Origin: Membranipora membranacea
Taxonomy: Eukaryota; Bryozoa; Gymnolaemata; Cheilostomatida; Membraniporidae
NCBI GenBank assembly: GCA_914767715.1
Contig: OU612065.1
Span: forward strand, 36,890,001 to 36,954,000
DNA length: 64,000 nucleotides
Direction: 5' to 3'
The notes beneath the pieces are model-generated. The model was given only the letters and a program-made list of their open reading frames with translations. It was not told the DNA's origin and made no database searches. Below, piece by piece: positions 38,231-51,953 of this stretch (its first letter is position 1; every line of letters begins with the position of its first letter). The translations under genes were made by a program, and so were the position numbers.

Positions 38231-39860
38231 TATTTTTTTATTATCTCTCAACCAGTTTTATTAGGACGTACCAGGATATAACATCTAAGGCAGCAAGTTA
38301 TTATGAAGCTTGAATATCATTTCCAATGAATGTTATCGGTATCAAACATTCTAAAATATTATTTTGAATCAGTGCTTGTGATTTTGTAAATAATTATCCA
38401 ATATTTATTGATTTCAAAATACTAATTAAACCAAAAAACATGGATATTAATTTATGTGTCAATTTTACGTTTACATATATCACCCTGAGATGATAATGTC
38501 ATAGATTAAGGGTACGCATGTATGTCAGAACCACAAATAAGTCAAATCTTCGATACACGAATGCGTCTGCTTACCTCACAGAATAAAGTAATCCCCACAG
38601 TTGTATTTGCAATAAAAGTCATAATAAAATAGAGAAAAGGTTCAGACCTGGATGAAAACCAATGATTTTGATGCACAAAATACTTACTTAAACAGTTACC
38701 CCATACATTCTTTTGAAATAATATGAAATAAGACAAAGAAGACCCACGTTCAAGGGTGATAATAATTTGCCCACTCGGTAATTACTGTGGAAAGCACTAT
38801 CCTCTATTGCATTACAAGCTGCCTACTGAGTCATAAAATGAAAAATAGCTCCTCAGATTATTGGCGCTGAACAGGGGGTGTTCAAATGTTGGTAAAAAAT
38901 CTATTAATTGTGGACAAAATCGAAAGCCTAGAACTCTGTTTTTAAAGCTCAACAAATTGTCTTGTATGACGTCTGGGACTTTCATGTTGAAAATTTTTTT
39001 AAAATAATAAAGTATTAAAAAAAACGTGGAAATAATGAGGGAAATAATCAAGTATGGTCAATTGATGACTTTGGACAATAACCTCATGTCGGAAGCTGTC
39101 ATCGAGTTTGCCTTACCAATAAAATTGCAAGATGTACTGATTGATGACTGGATTTTTTCCATCAATGTCAAAATGAATTGGAGAATGGTCATGGCAATTT
39201 CTGTCGTACCCTATCAGCAAGTATAGTTGATGTAGCCAAGGAGTGCAATTTTTGAGTCTGCTTAGTAGCCATATTAAGCAAGAAATTCGGAAATACTCTC
39301 GTGTAGAAATATATCAGACTAATTGATGTTCAAAACTTATTTTAATATAATATGTATTTTGTGGCAAATAAGTAAATAACCAGCAAGCATAAATATTCTA
39401 ACAACATATTTCAGATATTCAACTATATTCAACGGTGCCCTTCTTTGTTATTGTAGGTTACCTAGTACTACTTAATGCCTTTTGAACTCCCTAATGGTTC
39501 AAACATATATCCTGTTAATGCGGATATGGGGCAAGCAATTGTACTGTTTAATGAGCACGAGACCGATACACAAGTTCTTGCTGATTGGGTCGTCAAGATG
39601 AGTATCCTCAGCACATGTTATAAGTGGCAATGAGGATAGACAGAAAACACCTATAAAATGATGTTACTTGAAATTCTGTGAAATTCCTTCTGATCAGATA
39701 ATTCTGAGCTGAAGCAGATGTCTAATCTGTAGTAGTAAGGTACAGACTGTTTCTATAAGAAGATTCGGGGATGGCGATGGGAGGTGCCATCACCAGGCCT
39801 GGTCAACCCTGAGCATCTGCGGCTGTGCCCAACATTGATGGTCTACCAATATCATCTGAG
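38231..39860. other. Intergenic, no gene recognised
   Basis: AT-rich DNA without a supportable gene. The right part grades into the degraded LINE. Confidence 0.4.
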
Positions 39861-41190
39861 ACGTCCAGTGACCACCTTAACTTGTACTATACCGATGTTG
39901 GTGGAGATTGGACTGAATCGCAGGAAATAGCCACAGCCATGCAAATGCTACACCCCTCGACCATCTCAGCTTAGGTGAAATTAACATCCTACTAATCACA
40001 AGGAAATCAGCATCAACCAAAGATTTTCCTACCTGGGTATCTGCCGAAGGCCCAGAAGATATCTGTGTAAACTTACAGGACATACGTAATAAACACCATG
40101 CTAACAACATCAGAATGTCCACACAAATAAAAACTTGCACATATACAACCTGTAACTAAAATCTCATCACCTACTCAGTATAAGGACTATTGTCCCACCT
40201 CCTTGCTGTTTGATCTTGGCAAGCTCTCAGAGGATGCAGTAATAAATAAAATGAAAAAAAACTCTCATAAATAGTTGACTCGAACCGATATGCGTACCCT
40301 CCCAAGAGTGGAACCGTGGACGCATTAATACAGCTTCTTGATGAATTTAGTGAAAACCTGGACAAAGCGAATATCAAATTTGTCCAAACCGCAGGGGTGG
40401 ATTTTGCGAAAGCTTTTGACATACTCCAGCTTAATCTCTTCGTAAATAAGATAAGAGGACACTGTTCTAATGAGAATATCGCTGCTCTTGTCGCTGACTT
40501 CCTGCAAGACGGACTTCAGACTGTAATATATGGCCTCGCCCAGTCGTCAAGCTATATACCATCAATGGTTGGAACGCCACAAGGCACTAATCTGGGCTCA
40601 ATACTTTGGCTTACCTACTGTAATGATCTCAAAGTCCCGAGTTTTTCTCATGTCAAATATGTTGATGACATGTCTTTTTATACAGCTTTATCTCATGTAA
40701 ACAATTCTAGTGCTATTTTACCAACAATCAAAGCCACCAAACGAAGGGCTGAGGACAATTCATTGGTGCTTAATGCTAGCAAAACTGTGATGATCAATGC
40801 TTCACTATCTACCAGTGCCAATTTTTCTCATGCAGTAAGTGTTAATGAAAGTCTCTTACTTCTACTCTTATGTAAAATGTTAAGGAATTTGTGTTGACCA
40901 TAAGCCCAGTTTTAACAAGCAGATTGATCACCAAGTCTCTAAACGCAACACCCGTCTTTTTCTCATGCATAAACATAAATCAATCGGTCTCAATGAAACA
41001 CTCTGAAGATTTTTTTATATTACAAATATTGGATCAATGATATGCTATGCTATGCCAGTCTTTCACACCTTCCTCTTTCTGATGGCACCAAGGCAAGACT
41101 TGAGAGTATACAGATATCAGACTTTAGGGTTTTCCTCCCTGAATTTGAGTATGAGAGCGATGTATGGCTTTACAATTACCAGAGGTAAAT
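39861..41190 (+). mobile_element. Degraded non-LTR retrotransposon (LINE) with reverse transcriptase
   Basis: The core frame 40316-40894 encodes reverse transcriptase motifs in order: GVDFAKAFDIL (first catalytic Asp), TPQGTNLGSILWLTYCNDL (template-grip region) and KYVDDMSFY (catalytic Asp pair). RRAEDNSLVLNASKT then occupies the usual post-catalytic position. Frame-broken protein-like sequence continues on both sides: before it, PKSGTVDALIQLL; after it, IGSMICYAMPVFHTF. No intact endonuclease or 3' tail was seen. The motif order resembles CR1/Jockey-like elements, but the clade is uncertain. It is probably dead because the flanking frames are broken. The left boundary is a guess. Confidence 0.75.
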
Positions 41191-43673
41191 AATTTTATTT
41201 TCTCTCTTTGTTGGAAACATTTTAGTACTATTTAAGGTGATATGCGCCACCTGTTACATCACAGGATTGTTTTTAACAGAAGCCCAAGGATATCCTTTCA
41301 AAGCGCTTACAGATTTTGACCAAAACGTTGCCGAACAAACTAACGTATAACGTATAATACCTAACCTGAGGAGTATCACCAGCATACCATTATTATCATC
41401 TCTGTCATGATAATGTATATTACTTAAAATACATTCATTCATATATTCATTCATTCATACATTCATTCATTCATACATTCATTCATTCATTAATAATGTT
41501 TTTAATTATAGAGACCGATTACTTGAATGAACGAGAATGATCGAATGAGTGGTAATACCTGCCAAACTGAAGTTTGATTAGCACTCATCAGCTGTCACAC
41601 AACACTTAGTTGCTGGGTATACATTCTAAACACTGCAAAGTTCAAGAATCTTGAAAAAAATATTTTGAATAGATGTTTACGCGAAAATATATAATAGAAC
41701 ATTTTCTAGAGCAGATCTTGAGACTGAAAACCATGACCCATTTTTATTTGTTCATCTTAATTTTGCTATTTGCTATTTATAATAATATGTATTCTCGGTG
41801 CAGCAGCACTATATTCTTTGGGGAGGTGTGGGCTGTGGACACAGCTCAAATGAGCCAGTCATAATTGCCTTTTTTCTACAAATATGGATCATAATAATGT
41901 ATTGATGACCATTGCTAGCAACCTGATAGTATGCTATTATGTGAACTATACTGCAATATACTGGTTTCCAGCGATTTCCTTGCAGGATTTCACTACAGGA
42001 ATAAATGAAAACTAAAAAAACTTGGATGGATGTATTACAAGAATTTCGCTAGAAATGGAAGATGTTCTTGTGGCTGGTAAACTGTGCACTGGGGAATTGA
42101 CCAGTTCCGAACACAGCTTCACGGGGTGATGAGTGAGCGCTAGAAAAATTTCCTGGTTGGATAATGAAGACAAGACAATTGCGTACTGGATGGTTTTTTG
42201 TTCAACATCTGCTAAAATCAAAAGAATAGTAAAATATCGTAAAACCAAGGTTCACTGAGTGATTGCGGTGCGGTCGCACATTATTACCATTGTAGTTAAC
42301 AAGGATGGTTTAATGAGCTTTCAAGTTTGTACTAGATCACATAGATCAATCTCTGCCCTTTTCTGGCTCTTCTAAAGAGAGGGGATAGATTATGACAGGG
42401 CAAGTTAAGATTGGCAATTCCAGCACTGTCAGTTCTAGACTTGGAGCTATGTTTCACACAGCCTTCATAACTATAGGTGACTGAAGAGTGGTTGTAAGGC
42501 TTGGTACCTCGTGCACCACTATAAATAAGACATACCAAAGTGTGGGTGAGCGTATTAACGTGCACACCACCGCCATACTCATGTATTGATGGTCTGCCTT
42601 CAACAACAGCATGTCACGTCATGTCAGTTTTATAACTTCTAGTCCTCCCCCTCGTTCAAATTAAATTCAAATTAAGAAAAGTGCCTTGCTACGTAAACAC
42701 TGCACAGTGACATCCGCCAAGCATATGAAGAAAGTAGGAAAATAAAACACTTGAATGTAATTAGCTTTATGTCCTTGTACAGCCAAGTGCTAATAAGACA
42801 GCACATAATATCCGACTAAGCTGGTATACACTGACACAAACTTCCGTCCACTTAAAAGCAATTCAGACCAGAATATATTCTGTGAACAAACCCCTGTATA
42901 ACTTCTCGTTCATCACAAAATTCATTCTTTACGATGCTAATCACAACGCCTGCAGCATGCATTTTTGTAGCATCCGTTTAAATTTATTGTATTACGAGTA
43001 GAAACTTGGCAAAGAACCTTAAATTTCCCTAATGTGTGAGGCAAATTATGGTCAGGCTCTATTTGTTCATGAAAGGTGGCATGTAATAACAAGTAAAAAT
43101 ACTGATCTTGTCTAGACAAAAGTTGCCGGATGCTGATCCACCTAGAAATTGAAATAACTTTAATCATTCCAGATCAAGACGGGTTTTCTGTGTGTCATGC
43201 AGGTGTGAAAACCACCTTGATCATTTTTTTTGAGCTTGCCTGTTAGTTAAAGGGTGTCAGTTGTGTACCTTTGCCTAATGGCTCTTACAGATTTAGGCAT
43301 GATTGGCACCATACAGGATGAGGAGCAGCGAATAATCAGGTTATAGGAATTAATGGCTGCAGGTCAGTCAGTGCATATCAATGATAAGTATAATTCGTAC
43401 CCAAGTTATGCACCATCATGATCATCCCTATCACTAATCTCAGAGTGTCCGAAACAGGACCAGGAGAAGAGAACTTGGTCTAATATGACAATCTATTAAA
43501 CAGTCTAATTTAGTTGTGCTCTCTCATAACAAGGGAATATGACTTCAACTATATTAACCACTGCTTGATGATAGTATTAGATATCTTTATTGTCTAATTG
43601 AAAGTCTAACAATGAATAGAGCAAAGTGTCATGAGGGATTTGATTTATACATCAACGCTGTCACTTGCGTCCT
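41191..43673. other. Intergenic, no gene recognised
   Basis: Contains a CATT-type microsatellite (41431-41492). Otherwise there are only short ORFs without recognisable similarity. Confidence 0.4.
41431..41492. repeat. ATTC/CATT microsatellite
   Basis: ATTCATTCATTCATAC-type units repeat across about 60 bp. Confidence 0.9.
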
Positions 43674-43677
43674 TTAA

Positions 43678-44045
43678 ACCACTGCTGACACAGCTGGGCT
43701 TTGCACAGCAGAGCGACTAGTCAAAAATTTACATAGAGAGTTGTAGCATAAAAAACATCTAGCCAGTAGCTTTGCATGGAGTTGACCCTGACCAATCAGG
43801 TGCCTTCAAAATCTAGCTAAGATCCAGCACTAATAAAAATGTTGGATCTCAGCTAGATCTTAAAGGCACCTAATTGGTCAGGGTCAACTTTTGTCATAAC
43901 TAATGGTGGATGGTTGGGGAAAAGGATACTCCCTACATTTTAAGAGCTCATATAACTCTATGCAAAGCTTTTGATGCCACCAATCCCTATTTAAGTTTTT
44001 GACTGGTGGCTATGCCGGGCAAAGCCCAACAGTGGCAGCAGTGGT
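43678..44045. mobile_element. TTAA-flanked MITE with nested palindrome
   Basis: ACCACTGCTG at 43678 and its inverse CAGCAGTGGT ending at 44045 are bordered by TTAA on both sides (43674-43677 and 44046-44049). TTAA target duplications are typical of piggyBac-type insertion. The inverted repeats extend about 110 bp inward (TGGGCTTTGC, AGTCAAAAA, CTTTGCAT all recur inverted). Inside lies a second, tighter palindrome (43780-43889; arms start AGTTGACCCTGACCAAT) with a loop near CACTAATAAAAAT. There is no ORF. The superfamily is inferred only from TTAA. Confidence 0.75.
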
Positions 44046-44559
44046 TTAACAATTGACATTGACTAAGAAAAATCTTTGTAATTTGACCAACCAATTTGAA
44101 TCAAATGCAACTTTCAGGGTAGTGAATAGCATGTATCAAAAAGTGAATGGCTCTTTTTACTAAACCTCAATCTGGTATACGACCAACCAAATCATCAGAA
44201 AAATTATTATAGCAGTAACCATGAAAAGTAAAAAGATGGTTTGCAGTTTTACCTTTGTCATGAAAAGAAGAACACAAGAAAATTAAAAAATTCAATTTGA
44301 AAATAAAAATGAAAGAACATGAAACTTCCAATTCTGTGATCCAACTTCAGGTAGTGACAACCATCAGTAGAGTGATTTTATAATTCTATAAAATATAACT
44401 ATATATAACTCTATGGCTATACCTGTATGCCATCAACCTTTATTGCCAACGGCTGCAATACTGACCAATTTAATAAACCATCTTCAGTCTACAATCAACC
44501 CAATTCTTTTTTCTTTTCTTTTTTACACTTTATCGGCAGTCTATTTCCTATTGTGAGGA

Positions 44560-44890
44560 GTCAGGAGTGGTCTAATGGTTAATGGTACGGACTTTGGATC
44601 TTTGGGGTCCAGGTTCAATTCCCGGCGTCGGCAGGCATTTCTGATTTGGTACTGGCACACCATTCATCCTTGCCAGGTCCTTGTGGAACGGGACCAAAAA
44701 TACCACTGTGTGTTTGCACACCCCACACGCAGTAAAAAGAACCCCCTCTGCCTCTTTTATATAAAGAGTAGCCGGATTTCCGGCAGGCATGGGTATAGGG
44801 TGTGGCATCAGTACTATGGGTCCCGGTACCTGTACCCAAGAGAGGAAAACTCTCTCCGCTTCAAAGATGATGATGATACAAAAAAAAGTT
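44560..44890 (+). mobile_element. tRNA-derived SINE
   Basis: A box AGTGGTCTAATGGTTAATGG (about 44566-44585) and B box GGTTCAATTCCCG (44612-44624) sit in a 73-nt tRNA-like head. A body follows containing GCAGTAAAAAGAACCCCCTC, and then a GATGATGAT/A-rich tail (about 44868-44890). The AGAACCC body motif is shared with the SINE at 19009. Apparent ORFs on both strands here belong to the element. Confidence 0.8.
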
Positions 44891-46343
44891 TAAATCTTCA
44901 ACTAATGATTACTAAGCTTTGTAAGGATGATATGCAAATCGTTGTCAATGGGCGATAAAAAAGGACTGTATTGATTCTGATGATATAGATTCTGACCACA
45001 ATTTTCCTTTTTTCAAATGTAAAACTAGACTACTGTAAAAAACATCTTGTTTTGATATTCGAAATGGATTTTGATTCATTTGAGATTCAGATGCAACTAC
45101 CTCACCTGCGTGTTTGGTCTTGCTCCCCCAAACAAGCAACAGGCAAATCAAACAAATATCTTACGTTTTGCGATCCTGTAACTGCAAATAGAGTATGACT
45201 GAAATCAGATAAGGTAGTCGATAAGCACTTTCTTTCTAGTTTCTGTAATTTGTCACAATCCATACGAAGATACTCATACAGATCAAGATCAAATCCAGGT
45301 CAGCTGATCGACTAGAGTTATAGAAAGTTTATGTAATATGAATATATGGTATTTAGACACCGTCATATCATTTCCCTAAAAAATATGATTAATCAATGAA
45401 ATCGGCATTTGCATTTTTGAACCTTTAGGATGGAGGGGGGAAAAATGAAGGTAAAGAGTTATACAACTGGAAAAAAATAGAACTTCGGTAGATATTTTTG
45501 GATTGAGAAGTGCGGTGAGAATACCAATTTAATTGCCATGATGGTGATTGATGACAATGTATTCCTGTTAGAGACACCTTTGCACTGTCATCAATAATCT
45601 TCATTTTGACACCCTATTATTCTAGCGGTTTTTGAGGAGAAGAGAAACGGTATCTGGCTGGCGATTGTGACCTTGTAAACCAAGGCCACAAAATTCATTG
45701 ACGTCAAAAAAAGAATAACTGTGTTATCGATGACAATACAAATGGGGGTATAAAAGAGAATTATGATATGCCCGAAGTCAACACACCTGAATAGAAGCTG
45801 CGACAAAACTATAGCCTCATTTTCATCAGGTCTTACCGCAAATAAAGGTAATTTTTTCACCTTGCGTTATGCGCTTATGGTATGGTATGGTATTGAGAAA
45901 ACTATTTAAATGGAAGAAATTCAGAAATAGAAATAAAACACAATAAATTGTTGATCTAAAGTCATATACGTTGTAGCCTTCATGTACCATCTGAAGGATC
46001 TCGTAATTGTTTATTAGTAGCTCTCAATATTAACATTGTTTGAAATTGTTATATATTGTATATATATTGTAATATACTTGATTCTGACCACCAAACCTTC
46101 TCCGGATAAATCAAAATTTAGTGTCGTGTATTTGGAGTAAAAAATTATTAAATATTATTTCTTTAGATTTCTATTGTTACTTCTATGTTAACTTGTATGC
46201 GTTTCTTATTCAAAACCAACAGCTTTCTTCCTTGATTCTACAATCTTCAAATTATTCAAGCTAGAAAAAAAGGTGCTCAGACAATTTTGGGATAATATTT
46301 ACCAGGAGTTGATGATTACAATGGTATTCACTTTATATTACAG
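44891..46343. other. Upstream region of the aquaporin gene
   Basis: No ORF of note. GGTATGGTATGGTAT is a short repeat near 45877. The aquaporin start codon lies 14 bp after an acceptor (CAG at 46341-46343), so an untranslated or short coding first exon should lie in this stretch, but I could not identify it. Confidence 0.4.
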
Positions 46344-46357
46344 TAACCAGCACTAAG

Positions 46358-48493
46358 ATGGGTATCTATGACAGATTCTTCTCCAGCAGTGTAACAGATA
46401 TCAAAGATCTAAACTTTTACAAAGCACTGTTAGCAGAGATGATCGGCACTTTCTTCCTGGTTTTTATGATTTGTGCCAGTCCATATGGAGAGAGTAATAC
46501 AGATTTAGACCATGTCCGGGTCAGCTTATCGACTGGACTTGTAGTATCTTCCATAATTTGGATACTGGGAGCATTTTCTGACGCTGATTTCAACCCAGCA
46601 GTAACTATCGCTAAGCTTGTCACCAGAAAGGTGAGTTAACCATCCAAATACAATTATACTTATACTTTATAACATTGAACTGGAACTGTAGCTGGACAAA
46701 CAAAAAGCATCTTATCAAAAAAGGCTGTTCGGCCAATATTGGCAGAAACAAAACAAAACAAATTTGTAGAGAGAAATTAAATTGGAATACAATACACTTG
46801 GATCTACAATTCACTGTGTCAATCGTTTTTTGTTGCCATTTTTTGTAATTCAGAAAATGTAGTCATCTTAACTTATAGAAATTCATTTCTGTTGCAGTTT
46901 AGTCTTATCAGATCTATCATGTACATAGTAGTACAATGTATCGGTGCAATTTCAGCTTCATACCTTCTTCAAGCTTTAACATGTGACTGGCAAATAGTCT
47001 ACGCCACAACAAAGCTAGGTGCCGGAGAGAATTATACATGTGGGCTTGGTGAGTTAGTGAGTTAGTTTGCTTTGGACAATCTCTTACCTGCTTTTGATTT
47101 GAATGTCCATTTAATGTTACATCTGAATCAAATCCTTATTGGTTTTTTCCAGTTAAGGTTAAACACCAACCATAAATTGAAGTCAATGTGGGTTTTCCCT
47201 TGAACTACCTAATCTGAAAAAATGAGAGAAGACATAACAGACTTTCATTCTTTGTCAGGTCACACATCACTAGGACCAGGAGTTAGTCCAATCCAGGGTA
47301 TGGTTTTGGAATCACTCATGACATTTTTACTGGTCGGAACAATATTTGCTACAATAGATAGCAAGAGAGGAGATCTGAAGGGATCAGGAGCTGTCGCTAT
47401 CGGATTCTCTGCTGCTGCATGTCTACTCAGCTTTGTATGTAGACTTAAATAATAGATTTATTTTATATGCATGTCTAGTTTTTATGGATATCTTTGAGAA
47501 TTTTTCTGTGGATCACACTGCTCTGTAAATTGTAAAATTAGGCATGGCAGACAATAGGATGGGTGGTGAATGAATCAATTGTTTCCATGAATTATATGCA
47601 TGATGCAAGGCTCCACTTCATTGTTAAAAGTTTGATACCTGAACTCAATAACCGACCACAAAGAATCACACTGATTATATTCAGCTTTCCATCTTCATAG
47701 ATTCAACAAACTGGTGCTAGCATGAACCCAGCAAGAAGTCTCGGACCGGCAAATGTTCTTGGAATCTGGGAAAACCACTGGGTAAGCAGAATTATCACAT
47801 TCTCATATAAAAGAACTACAAATGTTAGCCACGCCCACAACCAGTAGACCATTGATATATTTATCATGGTTTTGTTTATTCTGGATTGAGTAAACATCCT
47901 TTTGCTAATGATTATCACATGCTTGGAAGCTGATAAAGGGTGTGCTGATAGATTGATAATTCCATTTATATTTTGACTCCGAAAATTGATGCATATTTGT
48001 TTGTCACAATTTGTCTCTGCCTTTGAATATTGAATATTTGTGCACTTCAAAATGTGTTATATTTTACAGGTTTACTGGGTCGGACCAATTCTTGGTGGGG
48101 TCATTGCTGGCACGGTGTATGAGTTCGTTCTTGCAGGTAAGTTTATTTTTCTGTTTTACTTGACAGCAGTGGCAAGTCAGTCAGCGTGCACATAAAATAT
48201 CTCTCATATCACAGATGTTTTTAGAAATATGAAGTACAAGGGCAGATAACCAATATGAAATGGTAGATATATATGCACTTTCATAAACTAATGGACTGCA
48301 ATTTATTTTAGATGACGCCGGTATGCTGAAACTCTGGTGCTGGCTCAGAGCTTCAGACTATGGTACCTATGCTACCCCTCAATCCAAGTTAAAGAAAGCT
48401 GAAGATAAGAATGGGAATGACAACCAATGTGTTAGTTTAGAAAATAAAGCAGAGACTGCAGACATGATTGGATATACTGTGGTGCTCACTTAA
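46358..48493 (+). CDS. Aquaporin (MIP-family water channel), 6 exons, 309 aa
   Basis: Membrane channel for water. Exons: 46358-46630, 46898-47048, 47259-47434, 47701-47781, 48070-48136, 48312-48493. All have GT-AG ends and consistent phase. Helix 1 is [19 protein letters not shown] (22-40). The first NPA is at 79-81 (DADFNPAVT). The second is at 209-211 ([13 protein letters not shown]) and carries the selectivity-filter Arg212. Helix 4 region is [18 protein letters not shown] and helix 6 is [19 protein letters not shown]. The C-tail (about 250-309) is hydrophilic. Length and the NPA-R pattern fit classical water-selective aquaporins rather than aquaglyceroporins, which usually have an Asp after the second NPAR. 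The usual His before the first NPA loop (GxHxNPA) is Asp here. An acceptor directly upstream (46341-46343) suggests an additional 5' exon. AATAAA at 48678. Confidence 0.9.
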
Positions 48494-48677
48494 ATCAAAC
48501 ACCAGGGACCAAAGAATTGTGTTAGAATGTATAATAATTACAATAACTTTGTCGAGTATCTCATCGTTATTGTTAATTTAGGAGTCTGGCATATGTTATG
48601 CTTACTTACTTACTATTTTTTATACTGTGATCTACGACATGATCAGCATCTAAATTTTGTATATATAATTGTTTACA

Positions 48678-48683
48678 ATAAAT
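48678..48683 (+). terminator. Candidate poly(A) signal of the aquaporin gene
   Basis: AATAAA lies about 185 bp after the stop codon. Confidence 0.5.
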
Positions 48684-51518
48684 TAAATTTGGCCTTACAC
48701 TGGTTTTTTGTAAAATCAGCAGGTGGCTACCTAAAAATATAAGACGCTTGTAATAACTAATTTCTTTATATTTGCCTAAGTCCCAAGGTTACATTAACAG
48801 AGACGAAGGTCACATGATGGAAAAAAATAATATGAATGCAACGAAACAAATAATAATATCAAATAATGAGCATGATGTCAAAAGTGTCAGCATAAGATAC
48901 CAGCCATTTTCATGATAGATAGACCAATCTGACCTCAATCCAAGACTCTTATTCTGTTCCAGCATCACACGATTCGGCCTCAAAGATATGACTCACCGAT
49001 CATTTTCGTTAAGGTTGCACAGTATCTCCTGTCCATGTATACAGTAAACAATCTGCAGCACTGTGTCACAGATTAAGGAGATATCCTAACTCTGTGACTG
49101 TATCTTTCATTATCTACGTATGAATAAATATTCATATATTGTATAATCAACATCAAACAGCTAAGCTACATTATATTTTGTTGTTGAAGAGGAAACATAC
49201 CATGATTTTAAATGGCTTGCTGTTGTATTGAAGGCACGTAAGGGCAACATGGTCACGATTTCTGTAAATTGCTTCATGTATTTTTTGAAAAACATAACAA
49301 ACTGGATCTAAATCTTGTAGAATTGAGACGAACACGAGCAATTTTTCATCTGAATAGGTGCCATATTTCAATTTCCAATCTCATAGAATTATCTAATCGT
49401 TCCTAAGACAGGGTCAAGTTGTTTTCTGTTCAGTTTTGTAACATTAAGAGTACATATTCAAAAGGGATCAGTATGACAGGTAAGTAACAGGTTTTGTCAT
49501 CAATCATTGTTTGTTGTTGTCAATGGCAAAATACTTACCAAAAAATGACACCATCAATCCACCCATCTATCTAACACATGTAGTATAAAATCCACCAATC
49601 AAATGTGATCCTGATGAATTGCTATACCACTCTTTGGCATCAGGAACAAAAATTAAAGTTGACAGATGCAATTCCTACCTAGTATTTTATCTCAAATCCC
49701 ATAGTATCAGTATCAGATTATCCTTATTAATATATATTTGAACTAGCATGGTAAAAAGATTTCTGAGTGATGCAGGCTTATCTTAGTCATGGGTTACACT
49801 TTTTGTCTGCCTATTTTGTGCAAGGGATTTTGAGGGACACAGCAAAGAAGACACTGTCTGGAGGACAATCAAGCTAATTTAAATTGAAATTTGAATTCCG
49901 AATATGGGATTTCACTGAGGTTTTATGTCCCTAACATATATATGATAAACAATCATGTCTCATGAGACAACTGAATATCATATCTATCAGTGTTGGCGGT
50001 TTGAGTTTTCACCTTTTTAAGTCATGATTGGCAAACATAATATGCCATTGATGTTGACATGCCAGTTTTGACAACAGGATATGCCAGTTTCTTTTGCGTA
50101 TGTTCCTGAAATTCTGCCAAGGGTCTTGTCACAACATTAAGACAAATAAGCTTTTGATCCCCTAATGAATTGAAAAAACTATTTATTTTCTGCTTAGTTT
50201 ATAATGAATCGGAAATCCGTGTACTCTGTATGTGAATTCTTTTAACACTAACCCTAAACTTTGACCGTGATTGGCACTAAAATGGAGAGTGGAAGACTCT
50301 CCTAGAACAGTTGTGATTGCTGTTAAGAATGCCTCGAAACAGAGGTGTGCGGCGCACCATTAAATCGTGCTCGTTTCCGTACATCATTTGATATTGTCTG
50401 TACATTTCCATCAACCAGGCAACTTTGGGCCATTTTTATGCCCGTTCCTCACCATTTATTTTTGTTTTGATGTATGATCTTACTGTTATTATATCATGTT
50501 AAAAAGTATCAATTTTAGACTTCGGATCAAGTTAAGAAGTTTACAGTATAGTTTAGAGCCTCTTTGAGACTAGTTCAATAGCCAAACAGGTCAGAAACTT
50601 TAAGAAGCCCAGCAACAAGTTCTCTTTGATCCTACATAGAAGTTGAAACAAACCTGCTAGTGGGTTATATTTGTATAACAATCGCCTGTTTTATCTTTGT
50701 TGTTTGTCTGATGAAAGACAGCGGATGTTTACGCGAACTCCATCGCTGGATGTCAATATACAATCTCAAACTAGAAATTTCAAATCTACATATGGATAAA
50801 AGCTGGAGCTACTTGCCATCCTTTTCTTGCCTTCCAAGTAGGAGCTTGATGACATGCTGCAATATTAACCTGGACATACTATACTCCAATTATAGCTTCG
50901 ATAAAAGGCTGAATTTCAGACAAACCCAAAGTAAAAAATCTAAATAGAATGACAAAATACTTTTCAATTATGACATATCTTTCTTTGGTGTCATATCAAA
51001 TTGTTTGCTACATCACACATTTTCCTACACCAGACTGATTATTGAAGATGTATCTTTGTGAATGGTTGAAGGCAATAGTCTGACTCCGAAGTTAGCAATA
51101 CTTACGGCTCCAGCCTAACCTTTGGCCTTCGGTTAGATTGATCCAGTTCTTGATATCTCATCGATGATTAGAAGAGTAAGGAGCCAACCTCTCTAAGGTC
51201 AAGAGTTGATAACCCCCTAAGTGTAGCAAGAATTTGTCATTGGTGCATATGCTCTGGGCAGGGCAAGGAATTTATAGGCGGGAAATTTAGCACCACAAAC
51301 ACATCACATGTACCCAAATCATCCTAAGTAACACATAGCCTCAGTAGTACTTTAGGAAGGGATGTTGCGCACAGAAAAAAAGATAGCTGAAGATAGGAAT
51401 TGTATAGCCAGCATTAAAACATGATTATGGATGAGGCAAAATGAGGCGCAAAGCTAAGCACAGGTATTTAATAATTCATAAAAAAAATAAGACAACTACT
51501 AAATATGAGCCTCAAAGA

Positions 51519-51568
51519 CCAGGCTAAAATAAGTTAAATTACATGTAATTTAACTTATCTTAGCCTGG
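51519..51568. repeat. 25-bp-arm perfect-centre palindrome
   Basis: Arms CCAGGCTAAAATAAGTTAAA... and their inverse meet at ACATGT with no loop and one mismatch. CAAAG/CTTTG extends the stem outward. Likely a MITE remnant or cruciform-forming site. Confidence 0.8.
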
Positions 51569-51911
51569 CCTGGCCTTTGATGCAGGACTTCCACCTGTAT
51601 CATTCAAATAACTGACCCTTGTCAGTTATATTATGAACCTTTATTAACCACCGATCAATGCATGAAGCAAATAAGACCATGTGAAAACAAAAAACAAAAG
51701 AAGCAATAAGAAGGCATTGACGTATTTATGAGTATTGATAAAAAAGGCTTTTTCTGCAAAGAGCAGTATTGGATTTAGGAACATGTATTTAGTTAGAGAA
51801 AATGAGTTCTTTAGGTGTAAAAACTCTGTAGTATTTGAAACATCTCAAATCAACCATAGGTTTTAGACTTAATAATAAACCTAGACAAGACACTATATGG
51901 AGCATAAGTAA

Positions 51912-51953
51912 TGTGGCATGTGGCATGTGGTATGTGGCATGTGGCATGTGGTG
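51912..51953. repeat. TGGCATG minisatellite
   Basis: Six 7-bp units with one or two variants (TGGTATG). Confidence 0.85.

Noticed and set aside
44572-44958. Open frames of 74-127 codons on both strands
   Set aside because: They are wholly within a tRNA-derived SINE.
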